A stretch of DNA of 64,000 bases from CAILZL01 sp050181835. Its GTDB lineage: Bacteria; Pseudomonadota; Gammaproteobacteria; Steroidobacterales; Steroidobacteraceae. The position numbers and the translations under genes were made by a program. Below the pieces are notes generated by a model. It was not told the origin of the DNA. It did no database searches and was given only the letters and a program-made list of their open reading frames with translations. Positions 15,941-25,411 of this stretch are shown here, one piece after another (position 1 is the stretch's first letter; every line of letters begins with the position of its first letter). The DNA lies in NCBI GenBank assembly GCA_050181835.1, contig JBFXCU010000010.1:21679-85678 (forward strand), read 5' to 3'.

Positions 15941-17322
15941 GCGGGGTGCATTTCACTACTGCTAGCTTGGCGCAACAAGTAGGTGGTCGACTGGTTGGTG
16001 CGGATGTCGCGTTTGCCTCAGTATCAATCGACAGTCGCAGCCTGTCGCAGGGCTCACTATTTGTGGCCCTGCGTGGGCCAAATTTTGATGGCCATGATTA
16101 TGTGGGCAAGGCGATGCAACGCGGTGCAATGGCGGCGCTGGTCGAGCGCGAGCTATCAGAAGCCATTCCGCAGGTGGTAGTACCGGATGTGCTGGTCGCG
16201 TTGTCACGGTTTGCCAGCATTTGGCGTCAACAGTTTACCTATCCGCTGATTGCAGTAACCGGTAGCAATGGCAAGACCACTAGCAAAGAAATGTTGGGCA
16301 GTATTCTTGCGCAGCGCGGCGATTGTTTGGTGACACGCGGTAATTTGAACAATCATATTGGTGTGCCATTAACATTGTTGAGTCTTGGTGGTACGTATCA
16401 ATCGGCAGTGATTGAAATGGGTGCCAACCATCCCGGTGAAATTGCACATCTTGCTCGACTGGCTCAGCCCACTATCGGTTTGGTCACCAACGCCGGCGCT
16501 GCACACCTCGAGGGTTTCGGTGGTATTGAAGGGGTAGCTAAGGCCAAGGGCGAGTTGTTTCAGGCTTTATCGAAGCATGACACTGCCGTTATCAATGCTG
16601 ATGATGACTATGCAGATTACTGGCGCAGTCATTGCAATGCTGGAACCAGCTTGAGTTTTGGTGTGGATCGCGTTGCTGATTTTTCTGCCAGTAAAGTGCT
16701 GGCGCATCATGATTCGTCGGGCTTTCAAACCCGCTTTGAGCTGACTACGCCACAGGGTCAGTGCTCGGTCAGTTTGCAACTGGCGGGAATTCATAACTTG
16801 CGCAATGCACTGGGCGCGGCAGCGGCGGCGCATGCGGCAGGTGCAACGCTGGCGCAAATTCAGGCTGGCCTGGATGATATGCGTCCCGTGGATGGCCGAT
16901 TGCAACCCAAGCCTGCGATCAAGAATGCCTTTCTGATTGATGACTCCTATAACGCCAACCCGAATTCAGTCCGCGCTGGCATTGATGCATTACAAAGTCG
17001 TGGTGGTCGTCGGTGGTTGATATTTGGTGACATGTTGGAGTTGGGTGCGGATGCGTTGCAGCTGCATACCGAAATGGGTGCGTATGCGCGTGCTGCGGGC
17101 GTTGAGCGATTGCTGGCTGTGGGCATCAATTCACAGCATGCAGTCGAAGCGTTTGGCAGTGGCGCGCAATGGTTCGCCTCATTGACTGACTTAATCAGCG
17201 AAGTGCAGGCCAGCATCGAGCCGGGCGTAACGGTGTTGATTAAAGGGTCGCGTGGTAATCGACTGGAGCGTGCGGCGGTTGCTTTGTCTGTTGATCCGGT
17301 GTTGGCAAATAACGGGCACTAA
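15937..17322 (+). CDS. murF: MurF, UDP-MurNAc-pentapeptide synthetase
   Basis: Adds D-Ala-D-Ala to UDP-MurNAc-tripeptide, the last cytoplasmic ligase step. 461 residues with the Mur ligase ATP loop VTGSNGKTTSKEMLGSILAQ, EMGANHPGEIAHL, NNHIGVPLTLL, DDSYNANPNSVRAGIDAL and IKGSRGNRLE. The ATG at 15937 overlaps the murE stop (ATGA), so it is preferred over an in-frame TTG at 15919. 24 bases separate it from mraY. Confidence 0.97.
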   Translation: MSGVHFTTASLAQQVGGRLVGADVAFASVSIDSRSLSQGSLFVALRGPNFDGHDYVGKAMQRGAMAALVERELSEAIPQVVVPDVLVALSRFASIWRQQFTYPLIAVTGSNGKTTSKEMLGSILAQRGDCLVTRGNLNNHIGVPLTLLSLGGTYQSAVIEMGANHPGEIAHLARLAQPTIGLVTNAGAAHLEGFGGIEGVAKAKGELFQALSKHDTAVINADDDYADYWRSHCNAGTSLSFGVDRVADFSASKVLAHHDSSGFQTRFELTTPQGQCSVSLQLAGIHNLRNALGAAAAAHAAGATLAQIQAGLDDMRPVDGRLQPKPAIKNAFLIDDSYNANPNSVRAGIDALQSRGGRRWLIFGDMLELGADALQLHTEMGAYARAAGVERLLAVGINSQHAVEAFGSGAQWFASLTDLISEVQASIEPGVTVLIKGSRGNRLERAAVALSVDPVLANNGH

Positions 17323-17346
17323 AGAAGAACGAATACACAATAAACC

Positions 17347-18429
17347 ATGCTGTACTACCTCGCACAAAGACTGGCCGCCGACTTCTCCGGCTTTAATGTA
17401 TTCAGTTACCTCACCATGCGCGCGATTCTGGCGGCGTTGACGGCGTTGGTGATGTCCTTTGTCTTGGGGCCGAAAATGATTCGTGCCTTTGCCGACAAGC
17501 AAATTGGTCAGCAAATACGTACTGATGGCCCGCAATCGCATCTCAGTAAACAAGGAACGCCCACCATGGGTGGTGCGTTGATCTTGGTCGCGCTTGTCGT
17601 AAGTACGTTGTTGTGGGCGGATCTGCGTAATCGCTATGTGTGGATTGTGCTGGGTACGACGTTGGCGTTTGGCTTGATTGGTTTTGCCGATGACTATTTG
17701 AAGCTAGTAGTTGGCAATAGTCGTGGGTTGATCGCGCGCTATAAATATTTCTGGCAGACCGTAGCCGGTCTGGGCTGTGCGCTTGCGCTGTATGTCACCG
17801 CCAAGGTTCCCGCTGAAACGGCCTTGTATTTGCCCGTATTGAAACATGTCGCCATTCCACTGGGTGTTGGCTATGTGTTCCTGACTTACTTAGTGGTAGT
17901 TGGCTCTAGCAATGCCGTCAACCTAACCGATGGGTTGGATGGCCTGGCCATCATGCCAGCGGCGATGGTGGCAGGTGCGTTGGGGGTGTTCGCTTGGGTG
18001 AGTGGTAATGCTGTATTTGCCAACTACCTAAGCATTCCGCACATACCCGGCAGTGGTGAGCTGCTGGTGTTCTGTTCGGCGCTGGTTGGCGCTGGCTTGG
18101 GTTTTCTATGGTTTAACGCCTATCCGGCACAGGTATTCATGGGTGATATCGGTGCGTTGGCGTTGGGTGCGGCATTGGGCGTGGTCGCAGTAGTGGTCCG
18201 GCAAGAAATAGTGTTGTTCATCATGGGCGGTGTGTTCGTGATGGAAACCGTATCAGTGATGCTGCAAGTCGGCTCATTCAAGCTGCGCGGCAAGCGTATT
18301 TTCAAGATGGCGCCCATTCATCATCACTTTGAACTCAAAGGCTGGGCTGAGCCGAAAGTGATTGTGCGCTTCTGGATTATTACCTTCATTCTGGTGTTGG
18401 TGGGCTTGGCCACCTTGAAGGTGCGTTGA
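17347..18429 (+). CDS. mraY: MraY, phospho-MurNAc-pentapeptide transferase
   Basis: Polytopic inner-membrane enzyme that makes lipid I on undecaprenyl phosphate. 360 residues, about ten membrane helices, with the catalytic-loop signatures GTPTMGGALILVALVVSTLL, GFADDYLK (Asp-Asp), NAVNLTDGLDGLAI, MGDIGALALGAALG and the HHH motif in MAPIHHHFELKGW. Length equals the E. coli enzyme. The stop codon overlaps the murD ATG (TGATG). Confidence 0.98.
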   Translation: MLYYLAQRLAADFSGFNVFSYLTMRAILAALTALVMSFVLGPKMIRAFADKQIGQQIRTDGPQSHLSKQGTPTMGGALILVALVVSTLLWADLRNRYVWIVLGTTLAFGLIGFADDYLKLVVGNSRGLIARYKYFWQTVAGLGCALALYVTAKVPAETALYLPVLKHVAIPLGVGYVFLTYLVVVGSSNAVNLTDGLDGLAIMPAAMVAGALGVFAWVSGNAVFANYLSIPHIPGSGELLVFCSALVGAGLGFLWFNAYPAQVFMGDIGALALGAALGVVAVVVRQEIVLFIMGGVFVMETVSVMLQVGSFKLRGKRIFKMAPIHHHFELKGWAEPKVIVRFWIITFILVLVGLATLKVR

Positions 18430-19802
18430 TGAGTCAATCCATAACAGCGCCACACGCGATAGTAGTAGGCAAACGCTTGATTGTCGGGCTGGGCCGCACC
18501 GGCCTGTCGGTTGCGCGGCATCTACACGCGCAGGGAATCGAGTTTGCGGTAACTGATGGTAGTACCGCACCAGGCGGGTTGGCGGCACTCCAGGAGTTTG
18601 CGCCTAGTGTGCAATTGTTTTTGGGCAGCCTGACTCCTGTTGCATTGGAGAACGTGGTCGAAGTGATTGTCTCACCCGGCATCGCGCTACGTTCACCCTT
18701 GTTGCAGGCGGCGCAGACACGGGGTATTCCCATTGTTGGTGATGTGGAGTTGTTTGCGCGCGCCACGCAAGTTCCCATCGCAGCGATTACCGGTACTAAC
18801 GGCAAGAGTACGGTAACAACCTTATTGGCATTGATGGCGCAGGCTTGTGGGTTGCGTGCCTATGCGGGCGGCAATCTGGGACGACCAGCGCTGGATTTAC
18901 TACAGGAAACCCCCGCTGATCTGTTTGTGCTGGAGCTGTCCAGCTTTCAACTGGAAACCACGGCTTCGCTGACGACTAAAACGTCGACAGTGTTGAACGT
19001 GAGTTCAGATCACATGGATCGTTACGATTCCATGCTTGATTACGCACAGGCTAAAGCACGCGTGTTTGATCGTTGTGCGACGGCTGTAATCAATCTCGAT
19101 GATCCCTTGGTGGCGGCCATGCCACGCCATGGACAAACAGTGCTGAGTTTTACTGTGCAAGATGGTGTGTCTGCCGATTACAGCATTACACAAACGACTG
19201 ATGGGGTTGTGCTGTGTCGCCAAGGCAAGTCGTTACTGGCGATGTCGGAATTAAAATTGACCGGCTTGCACAACGCCGCCAATGCCCTGGCAGCGTTGGC
19301 GATGAGTGAAGCGCTCAGCCTGGATCAACAACTTTGTTTGCAAGCGCTACGTGACTTTCCTGGCTTACCGCATCGTGCCGAATGGGTGGCGGATGTGCAG
19401 GGTGTGCGCTATATCGAAGACTCTAAAGGCACTAATGTAGGTGCGACGCTGGCGGCAGTGAATGGCATGTGCGGGCCATTGATTGTGATCGCTGGTGGTC
19501 AGGGCAAGGGTCAGGATTTCGCGCCTTTGGCGGCGTCATTCCGTGGCAAGGTTAAGCATGTGGTGTTGTTGGGTCAGGATGCCGCTCAACTTGATTCAGT
19601 GCTTAACACTGTTTGCAGCACTGAACGGGTTAGCAGCATGGAGCAGGCGGTGCAGGCTGCAGCACGGATTGCGCAAGCAGGAGACACCGTATTGTTGTCA
19701 CCTGCTTGCGCCAGCCTCGATATGTTTCGTGACTATGCGCATCGTGGTGCGGTGTTCGCTCATGCGGTAAAGGAACTGACAGTGAAGGAGTTGCGATCAT
19801 GA
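18429..19802 (+). CDS. murD: MurD, UDP-MurNAc-L-alanine D-glutamate ligase
   Basis: Adds D-glutamate to UDP-MurNAc-L-Ala. 457 residues: LIVGLGRTGLSVARHL near the N-terminus, ATP loop ITGTNGKSTVTTLLALMAQA, LELSSFQLE, NVSSDHMDRYDS, LPHRAEWVADVQGVRYIEDS and KGTNVGATLAAV. ATG at 18429 overlaps the mraY stop; a TTG one codon earlier is ignored. The N-terminus has about 20 extra residues before the Rossmann glycine motif. Confidence 0.97.
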   Translation: MSQSITAPHAIVVGKRLIVGLGRTGLSVARHLHAQGIEFAVTDGSTAPGGLAALQEFAPSVQLFLGSLTPVALENVVEVIVSPGIALRSPLLQAAQTRGIPIVGDVELFARATQVPIAAITGTNGKSTVTTLLALMAQACGLRAYAGGNLGRPALDLLQETPADLFVLELSSFQLETTASLTTKTSTVLNVSSDHMDRYDSMLDYAQAKARVFDRCATAVINLDDPLVAAMPRHGQTVLSFTVQDGVSADYSITQTTDGVVLCRQGKSLLAMSELKLTGLHNAANALAALAMSEALSLDQQLCLQALRDFPGLPHRAEWVADVQGVRYIEDSKGTNVGATLAAVNGMCGPLIVIAGGQGKGQDFAPLAASFRGKVKHVVLLGQDAAQLDSVLNTVCSTERVSSMEQAVQAAARIAQAGDTVLLSPACASLDMFRDYAHRGAVFAHAVKELTVKELRS

Positions 19803-20986
19803 GCGCAACCGCACACTCAGTCAGCTATCCGCGCAGCGGTACGCGTGGGCGTGCGTTGCAGTTAGATACGCTGCTGGTGCTGGCGGTGGCAGGAATTCTG
19901 TTGGTCAGTGCGGTAATGGTGGCATCGTCGTCAATTTCGATTGCTGCTCGCGAAACCGGCGATTCGTTCTACTTCTTCAAGCGCCAATTGGTATTCATCG
20001 TGCTAGGCGTGTTGGCCTGTGGCGCAACGACTCGGGTGCCTTCTGCATGGTGGGAGAAGTTGCAGTTTCCGCTGTTGCTACTTGCTTTCGCTTTGTTAAT
20101 CGCAGTGTTGATTCCTGGTCTCGGTGTTGCCGTGAATGGTGGTCGGCGCTGGATTAATCTGGGGTTCACTCGTTTTCAGCCTTCTGAACTGGCACGAATT
20201 TTTATTCTGATGTTCCTTGCCGGACATGCGGTGCGCCATCAGAAGCAGTTGAAGATCGGCCTGCAGGCAGTGTATCTACCGATGGGTGTGTTGGTCGCAG
20301 CAGCATTTCTATTATTGCTGGAACCAGATATGGGCGCGGCAACGGTGCTGTTGGCGGTGGGCGTGGCTATGTTGTTCATGGCTGGCATGCAGTTGCGTTA
20401 CTTCTTCATGGCCGCAGCAATGGGCGCGGTGGCGATGGGAGCGTTGATCGTATTTTCCGCTTATCGCTGGAAACGAGTCACCGGGTTCATGAATCCATTC
20501 GATGATCCTTTTGGTACTGGCTTTCAATTAGTGCAATCGCTCATTGCTATCGGCCGCGGCGAACTGTTTGGTGTTGGGCTGGGTGCCAGTGTACAAAAGC
20601 TGTTTTATTTGCCCGAAGCGCACACCGATTTCGTCTTTGCCGTGCTGGCCGAAGAATTTGGTTTCATCGGCGTGTTGTGTGTGCTGAGTTTGTTTGCATT
20701 GGTGGTATGGCGGTCGCTGCGTATTGCGCGCGCTGCTGCTGAAGCCAATCTACCTTTTCAAGCGTTTGTTGCTGCGTCATTCGGTATTTGGGTTGGCTTG
20801 CAGGCATTCATCAACATTGGTGTGAACATGGGATTGTTGCCCACCAAAGGCTTGACGTTGCCGATGTTATCTAATGGCGGCTCCAGCTTGCTGGTATCGC
20901 TGGCATGGTTGGGCATTGTGTTGCGTATTGGTCATGAAGCGAATTTGTCTGGTCGTTCGGCGCTGTCGAAAAAGGTGAGCACATGA
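19799..20986 (+). CDS. ftsW: FtsW, septal peptidoglycan glycosyltransferase
   Basis: SEDS-family polytopic membrane protein that polymerises septal glycan strands from lipid II with FtsI. 395 residues, about ten membrane helices, with SEDS signatures FYFFKRQLVFIVLG, GGRRWINLGFTRFQPSELAR, LLEPDMGAATVLLAVGVAML, YLPEAHTDFVFAVLAEEFGF and GLLPTKGLTLPMLSNGGSSL. Overlaps murD and murG by 4 bases each. An RodA reading is excluded by position. Confidence 0.96.
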   Translation: MSATAHSVSYPRSGTRGRALQLDTLLVLAVAGILLVSAVMVASSSISIAARETGDSFYFFKRQLVFIVLGVLACGATTRVPSAWWEKLQFPLLLLAFALLIAVLIPGLGVAVNGGRRWINLGFTRFQPSELARIFILMFLAGHAVRHQKQLKIGLQAVYLPMGVLVAAAFLLLLEPDMGAATVLLAVGVAMLFMAGMQLRYFFMAAAMGAVAMGALIVFSAYRWKRVTGFMNPFDDPFGTGFQLVQSLIAIGRGELFGVGLGASVQKLFYLPEAHTDFVFAVLAEEFGFIGVLCVLSLFALVVWRSLRIARAAAEANLPFQAFVAASFGIWVGLQAFINIGVNMGLLPTKGLTLPMLSNGGSSLLVSLAWLGIVLRIGHEANLSGRSALSKKVST

Positions 20987-22074
20987 GTGCTGCCCCGCGC
21001 ATAGCACTGATCATGGCCGGCGGCACAGGTGGCCATGTGTTTCCGGCATTGGCTGTAGCGCGCTGCTTGCGTGAGCGCGGCTTGACACCAGTCTGGTTGG
21101 GTACTGCACGCGGCATGGAAAGCAAACTGGTGCTCCAGCATCACATCGACATGGAGTTCATTACTGTCAGTGGTGTGCGTGGCAAGGGGTTGTTAACTGC
21201 ATTACTAGCGCCGTTGCAGTTGCTGCGTGCTGTGTTGCAAGCGTTGACAGTGATGCGTCGCCGCAAGCCAGTGGTGGTGTTTGGTGCAGGCGGATTTGTC
21301 AGCGGCCCCGGTGGTATCGCTGCGTGGTTGATGCGCAGACCCTTGGTAATCCATGAGCAGAACGCGATTGCAGGTATGACCAATCGTTGGTTGGCGCATC
21401 TTGCCAAGCGTGTGTACGAAGCCTTCCCGCATTCATTCGCCAGACCAGCGTTATATGTGGGTAACCCAGTGCGTCGCGAAATCGCTGCCATCGTTGCGCC
21501 AGCATTGCGCTTTGCCAATCGCACCGATGCAATCCGTGTCTTGGTTGTCGGTGGCAGCCTCGGGGCGCAGCGGTTGAATGCCTTGGTACCTGCGGCCCTG
21601 GCGTTATTGCAAGCCGATGAGCGTCCGCAAGTCATTCATCAGGCAGGCGAGAAAAATCTAGCGACGACGCAAGCGGCATATCGTGACAGCAAGGTTGAGG
21701 GTGAGCTGCGTGCGTTTATTGATGATATGGCTGCCATGTATAGCTGGGCCGACCTGGTTATCTGCCGTGCCGGTGCGTTAACTGTAAGTGAATTGGCGGC
21801 AGCGGGTTTGCCCTCGTTGTTGATACCGTTCCCGGCGGCAGTCGATGATCATCAAACTCATAACGCGCAGTTCCTGGTGAACGCGGGCGCGGCGATATTA
21901 ATTCAAGAGCGCGAGCTCACCCCGCAACGACTAGCTGATGCATTACACAATCTATGTGTACAGGGTCGTGCTCATTTGTTGCAGATGGCTGAACGTGCTC
22001 GTGAACATGCCATCGTCGATGCGGATGTGCGCATTGCTGATGAGTGCTTGCTGCTTGCGGGGTGTGCGGCATGA
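20983..22074 (+). CDS. murG: MurG, lipid II synthase
   Basis: Peripheral GT-B glycosyltransferase that adds GlcNAc to lipid I on the inner face of the membrane. 363 residues: G-loops IALIMAGGTGGHVFPALAVA and VFGAGGFVSGPGGIAAWL, IHEQNAIAGMTNRWL, VVGGSLGAQRLN, and the donor site CRAGALTVSELAAAGLPS followed by FPAAVDDHQTHNAQFLVNAG. Length is normal. Starts on the ftsW stop (ATGA) and ends on the murC start (ATGA). Confidence 0.97.
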   Translation: MSAAPRIALIMAGGTGGHVFPALAVARCLRERGLTPVWLGTARGMESKLVLQHHIDMEFITVSGVRGKGLLTALLAPLQLLRAVLQALTVMRRRKPVVVFGAGGFVSGPGGIAAWLMRRPLVIHEQNAIAGMTNRWLAHLAKRVYEAFPHSFARPALYVGNPVRREIAAIVAPALRFANRTDAIRVLVVGGSLGAQRLNALVPAALALLQADERPQVIHQAGEKNLATTQAAYRDSKVEGELRAFIDDMAAMYSWADLVICRAGALTVSELAAAGLPSLLIPFPAAVDDHQTHNAQFLVNAGAAILIQERELTPQRLADALHNLCVQGRAHLLQMAERAREHAIVDADVRIADECLLLAGCAA

Positions 22075-23504
22075 GTGGGCCGATGCAAGACCGCATGCGA
22101 CGTATTCACACCATCCACTTTGTCGGCATAGGTGGAGCAGGCATGGGTGGTATTGCTGAGGTGTTGCTTAACCTCGGCTATGCCGTGCAGGGTTCGGATC
22201 TCAAGCCGAATGCTGTGACACGACGCTTGCAGTCGCTGGGAGCACGCGTACTGTCCGGGCACACTGCGGAAAATATTGCAGGTGCGGATGTGATCGTGGT
22301 GTCCACCGCAGTGGCCAGTGACAATCCCGAAGTGGTGCAGGCGCACGCGCAACGCATGCCGGTAGTACCACGTGCGGAAATGCTGGGTGAGTTGATGCGC
22401 TTTCGCTATTCCATAGCCGTAGCGGGTACGCACGGTAAAACCACGACTACCAGTATGGTTGCCAGTTTATTGGCTGAAGGCCGTCTTGACCCTACCTTTG
22501 TTATTGGCGGTCGCTTAAAGAGTGCGGGTACCAATGCACGGCTGGGTACGGGCAAGTATCTGGTGGCTGAAGCGGATGAAAGCGATGCATCTTTTCTACA
22601 TCTGCAAGCCATGATTGCCATCGTTACCAATATAGATGCCGATCATCTTGATACGCACGAGGGTGACTTCGAACGCTACAAACAGAGCTTTGTGGATTTT
22701 CTGCACAACCTGCCGTTCTATGGTCTGGCCGTCATGTGTGTGGATGATGCGGAAGCAGCGGCGTTGATCGAGCGCGTCGGTCGTCCAGTAGTAACCTATG
22801 GATTGAGTGATAGTGCGGATGTGCGTGCGGTGAATGTACAGCGCCATGGCTTGCAATCCAGTTTTGATGTGTTGCGACCAGGCCGGGAAGTGCTTAGCGT
22901 GCGTTTGAATACACCGGGGTTGCACAATGTATTGAACTCATTGGCTGCGATTGCCGTAGCCACCGAATTGGAGCTTGCCGATCAGGCAATCCAAAACGCG
23001 CTGCTGCACTTTCAGGGCATTGATCGCCGCCTGCAGCAGTATGGCGACGTACAGTTGCCTGTAGGCACAATCACGCTGGTGGATGACTATGCGCATCACC
23101 CCACTGAAATCGCTGCAACCCTCGAAGCGATTCGTCAGGGCTGGCCAGAGCGGCGGGTGGTGCTGGCGTTTGAGCCACATCGGTATACGCGTACTCGTGA
23201 CTTGCTTGATGATTTCGCTCGCGTACTCGCTGATACGGATGTACTACTGGTGACCGAAGTTTATGCTGCGGGCGAGACGCTGATACAAGGCGCGGATGCC
23301 AAAGCCATTTGCCGGGCCATACGGTCGCATGGTCGAGTTGAGCCGATTCTGGTTAAAAGCGTGGAGGAGTTACCGGAAGTATTACTACCTATCCTGCGCG
23401 ATGGGGATGTGCTGGTGACCATGGGTGCAGGCAGCATTGGTACGTTGGCACCCGAGTTGCCACAGTTGTTGATTGCGGGTTCGTCACCGGAGCCCCAACC
23501 ATGA
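22071..23504 (+). CDS. murC: MurC, UDP-MurNAc L-alanine ligase
   Basis: First Mur ligase, adding L-alanine to UDP-MurNAc. 477 residues: IHFVGIGGAGMGGIAEVLLN near the N-terminus, ATP loop VAGTHGKTTTTSMVASLLAE, VAEADESDASFLHL, NIDADHLDTHEGDF, DDYAHHPTEIAATLEAIR and EPHRYTRTRDLLDDFA. The ATG at 22071 overlaps the murG stop; an upstream TTG at 22044 would run deeper into murG and is rejected. Confidence 0.97.
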   Translation: MSGPMQDRMRRIHTIHFVGIGGAGMGGIAEVLLNLGYAVQGSDLKPNAVTRRLQSLGARVLSGHTAENIAGADVIVVSTAVASDNPEVVQAHAQRMPVVPRAEMLGELMRFRYSIAVAGTHGKTTTTSMVASLLAEGRLDPTFVIGGRLKSAGTNARLGTGKYLVAEADESDASFLHLQAMIAIVTNIDADHLDTHEGDFERYKQSFVDFLHNLPFYGLAVMCVDDAEAAALIERVGRPVVTYGLSDSADVRAVNVQRHGLQSSFDVLRPGREVLSVRLNTPGLHNVLNSLAAIAVATELELADQAIQNALLHFQGIDRRLQQYGDVQLPVGTITLVDDYAHHPTEIAATLEAIRQGWPERRVVLAFEPHRYTRTRDLLDDFARVLADTDVLLVTEVYAAGETLIQGADAKAICRAIRSHGRVEPILVKSVEELPEVLLPILRDGDVLVTMGAGSIGTLAPELPQLLIAGSSPEPQP

Positions 23505-24448
23505 ACGCACTGACGACTCAGCACGCAGTACCGATTGATTTTCCTGCCACCTTGCAGGGAAGAGTGCTGCTTAACGAACCCTTGGCGAAACACACCTCCT
23601 GGCGTGTTGGTGGTCCTGCGGATATTTTGTTCAAGCCGCATAGCAAACAGGATCTGGCGTTGTTTCTGCGCACTCTGCCTGCTGAGTTACCGGTGTTCTG
23701 GTTGGGTTTGGGCAGCAATATTCTGGTGCGTGATGGGGGCTTGCGTGCGGCGGTGGTCGAAACACATGGCGCATTGAATGATTTGCAGCGCTTGAGTGAA
23801 ACCGAAGTGTGGTGCGATGCCGGTGTGCCGTGCGCCAAGCTGGCCAAACAATGCGCCAAGTGGAATCTGGGCCCGGCGGAATTCTTCGCGGGTATTCCCG
23901 GCACGGTGGGCGGCGCACTGGCGATGAATGCTGGTGCCTTCGGTGGTGAAACCTGGCGGCACGTGGTTGAGGTTGAAACTATCAACCGTCGCGGCGACAT
24001 CCAGCGGCGCTTGGTCAGTGACTACCAAGTCGCATATCGCCACGTGCGCCCTATAAATCATGCGCAAGAAGAATGGTTCCTTGGTGCGCAGCTGAGCTTT
24101 GCTGAAAGCAATGCGGATGGTGAAGCGGAGATACGCGCACTACTGGCACGTCGCAAAGAAGCGCAGCCGATTGGTGAGTATTCCTGTGGTTCGGTGTTTA
24201 CCAATCCACCGGGACATCACGCGGCACGGTTGATTGAAAGTGCCGGCCTGAAGGGGTTTCACATTGGTGCCGCGCGAGTATCAACCAAACATGCCAATTT
24301 CATTATTAATGAGGGCGCTGCTAGCGCAGTTGAGCTGGAACAACTTATCAATCATGTGAAGGCAACAGTGCAGCGTCAGTTCGGTGTGGAGCTGATCCCC
24401 GAAGTGCGCATTGTCGGTGAAGCGTTATCGAGTCAGGAAACAGAATGA
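23501..24448 (+). CDS. murB: MurB, UDP-N-acetylenolpyruvoylglucosamine reductase
   Basis: FAD/NADPH enzyme that reduces UDP-GlcNAc-enolpyruvate to UDP-MurNAc. 315 residues: HTSWRVGGPADILFKP, GLGSNILVRDGGLRAAVVET (FAD binding), GAEF-like AEFFAGIPGTVGGALAMNAG, YSCGSVFTNPPGHHAARLIE and HANFIINEGAASAVELEQLI. The short form with YSCGSVF is the type II MurB; E. coli has the longer type I. Both ends overlap neighbours by ATGA. Confidence 0.96.
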   Translation: MNALTTQHAVPIDFPATLQGRVLLNEPLAKHTSWRVGGPADILFKPHSKQDLALFLRTLPAELPVFWLGLGSNILVRDGGLRAAVVETHGALNDLQRLSETEVWCDAGVPCAKLAKQCAKWNLGPAEFFAGIPGTVGGALAMNAGAFGGETWRHVVEVETINRRGDIQRRLVSDYQVAYRHVRPINHAQEEWFLGAQLSFAESNADGEAEIRALLARRKEAQPIGEYSCGSVFTNPPGHHAARLIESAGLKGFHIGAARVSTKHANFIINEGAASAVELEQLINHVKATVQRQFGVELIPEVRIVGEALSSQETE

Positions 24449-25401
24449 GCGAGCCAACAAGCCGGACAGACACTACCAAGGCAGCCGATTTTGGCCGCGT
24501 GGCCGTGTTGATGGGTGGTACTTCGTCAGAGCGCGAAGTGTCATTGTCGTCGGGTGCGGCGGTGTTGGCGGCACTAGTTGCTCGTGGCGTGAATGCAGTG
24601 GCCGTTGATGGTATTCCTGCCCTGCTGAGCGGTCTGGTGGCGCAGCAGTTCGATCGTGTGTTCAACATCCTGCATGGCAATAAGGGCGGTGGTGAAGATG
24701 GCGTATTACAAGGACTGTTGGAGTCCTTTGGTATTCCTTACACCGGCTCTGGCGTGCTGGGTACGGCGTTGGCGATGGACAAGATTCGCACCAAACAGGT
24801 ATGGCTATCGCTGGGGTTGCCTACACCACGCTATGTGCATCTGAGTCGTGGCGACGACGTAGTCGCGGCAGCGCGTTCATTGGGCTTGCCGGTGATCATC
24901 AAGCCTGCTTGCGAAGGCTCCAGTGTTGGCGTGAGTCGCGTATTCCAAGAATCAGATCTTGCTGATGCAGTGGAATTGGCGGCACGTTATCCGGGTGAGA
25001 TGTTGATGGAACAGCTGATTCAGGGCAGTGAATTCAGTGTGCCAATACTGGGTCAGCAAGTACTGCCGAGTATTCGCATCGTGCCTGCGGGCGAATACTA
25101 CGATTATCACGCCAAATATGTAGCGGATGATACGACCTACATTTGCCCTGGGCTGGAGGGCGAGGCCGAGCGTGAAATGCAGGCATTGGTACTGGAGGCG
25201 TTTACAGCCATTGGCTGTAGTGGTTGGGCGCGGGTCGATGTGATGCGTGATCAGCAAGACCATAATTATCTGCTGGAAGTGAATACCGCGCCGGGCATGA
25301 CCAGCCATTCGCTGGTGCCCAAATCGGCGCGTCAGATGGGGATCGAATTTGATGAACTCGTGTGGCGCATTCTTGCCGACACGCTGGTTACCAAGGCTTA
25401 A
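24445..25401 (+). CDS. ddlB: D-alanine--D-alanine ligase
   Basis: ATP-grasp ligase making D-Ala-D-Ala for MurF. 318 residues: VAVLMGGTSSEREVSLSSGA, FNILHGNKGGGEDGVLQGLL, GIPYTGSGVLGTALAMDK, IIKPACEGSSVGVSRV, YDYHAKYVADDTTYICPG and LLEVNTAPGMTSHSLVPKSA. The family usually has HGxxGEDG; here it is HGNKGGGEDG, two residues longer. YxxxAKY marks the D-Ala-D-Ala rather than a D-Ala-D-lactate ligase. Ten bases separate its stop from the ftsQ start. Confidence 0.96.
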   Translation: MSEPTSRTDTTKAADFGRVAVLMGGTSSEREVSLSSGAAVLAALVARGVNAVAVDGIPALLSGLVAQQFDRVFNILHGNKGGGEDGVLQGLLESFGIPYTGSGVLGTALAMDKIRTKQVWLSLGLPTPRYVHLSRGDDVVAAARSLGLPVIIKPACEGSSVGVSRVFQESDLADAVELAARYPGEMLMEQLIQGSEFSVPILGQQVLPSIRIVPAGEYYDYHAKYVADDTTYICPGLEGEAEREMQALVLEAFTAIGCSGWARVDVMRDQQDHNYLLEVNTAPGMTSHSLVPKSARQMGIEFDELVWRILADTLVTKA

Positions 25402-25411
25402 AGGAGAAGCT

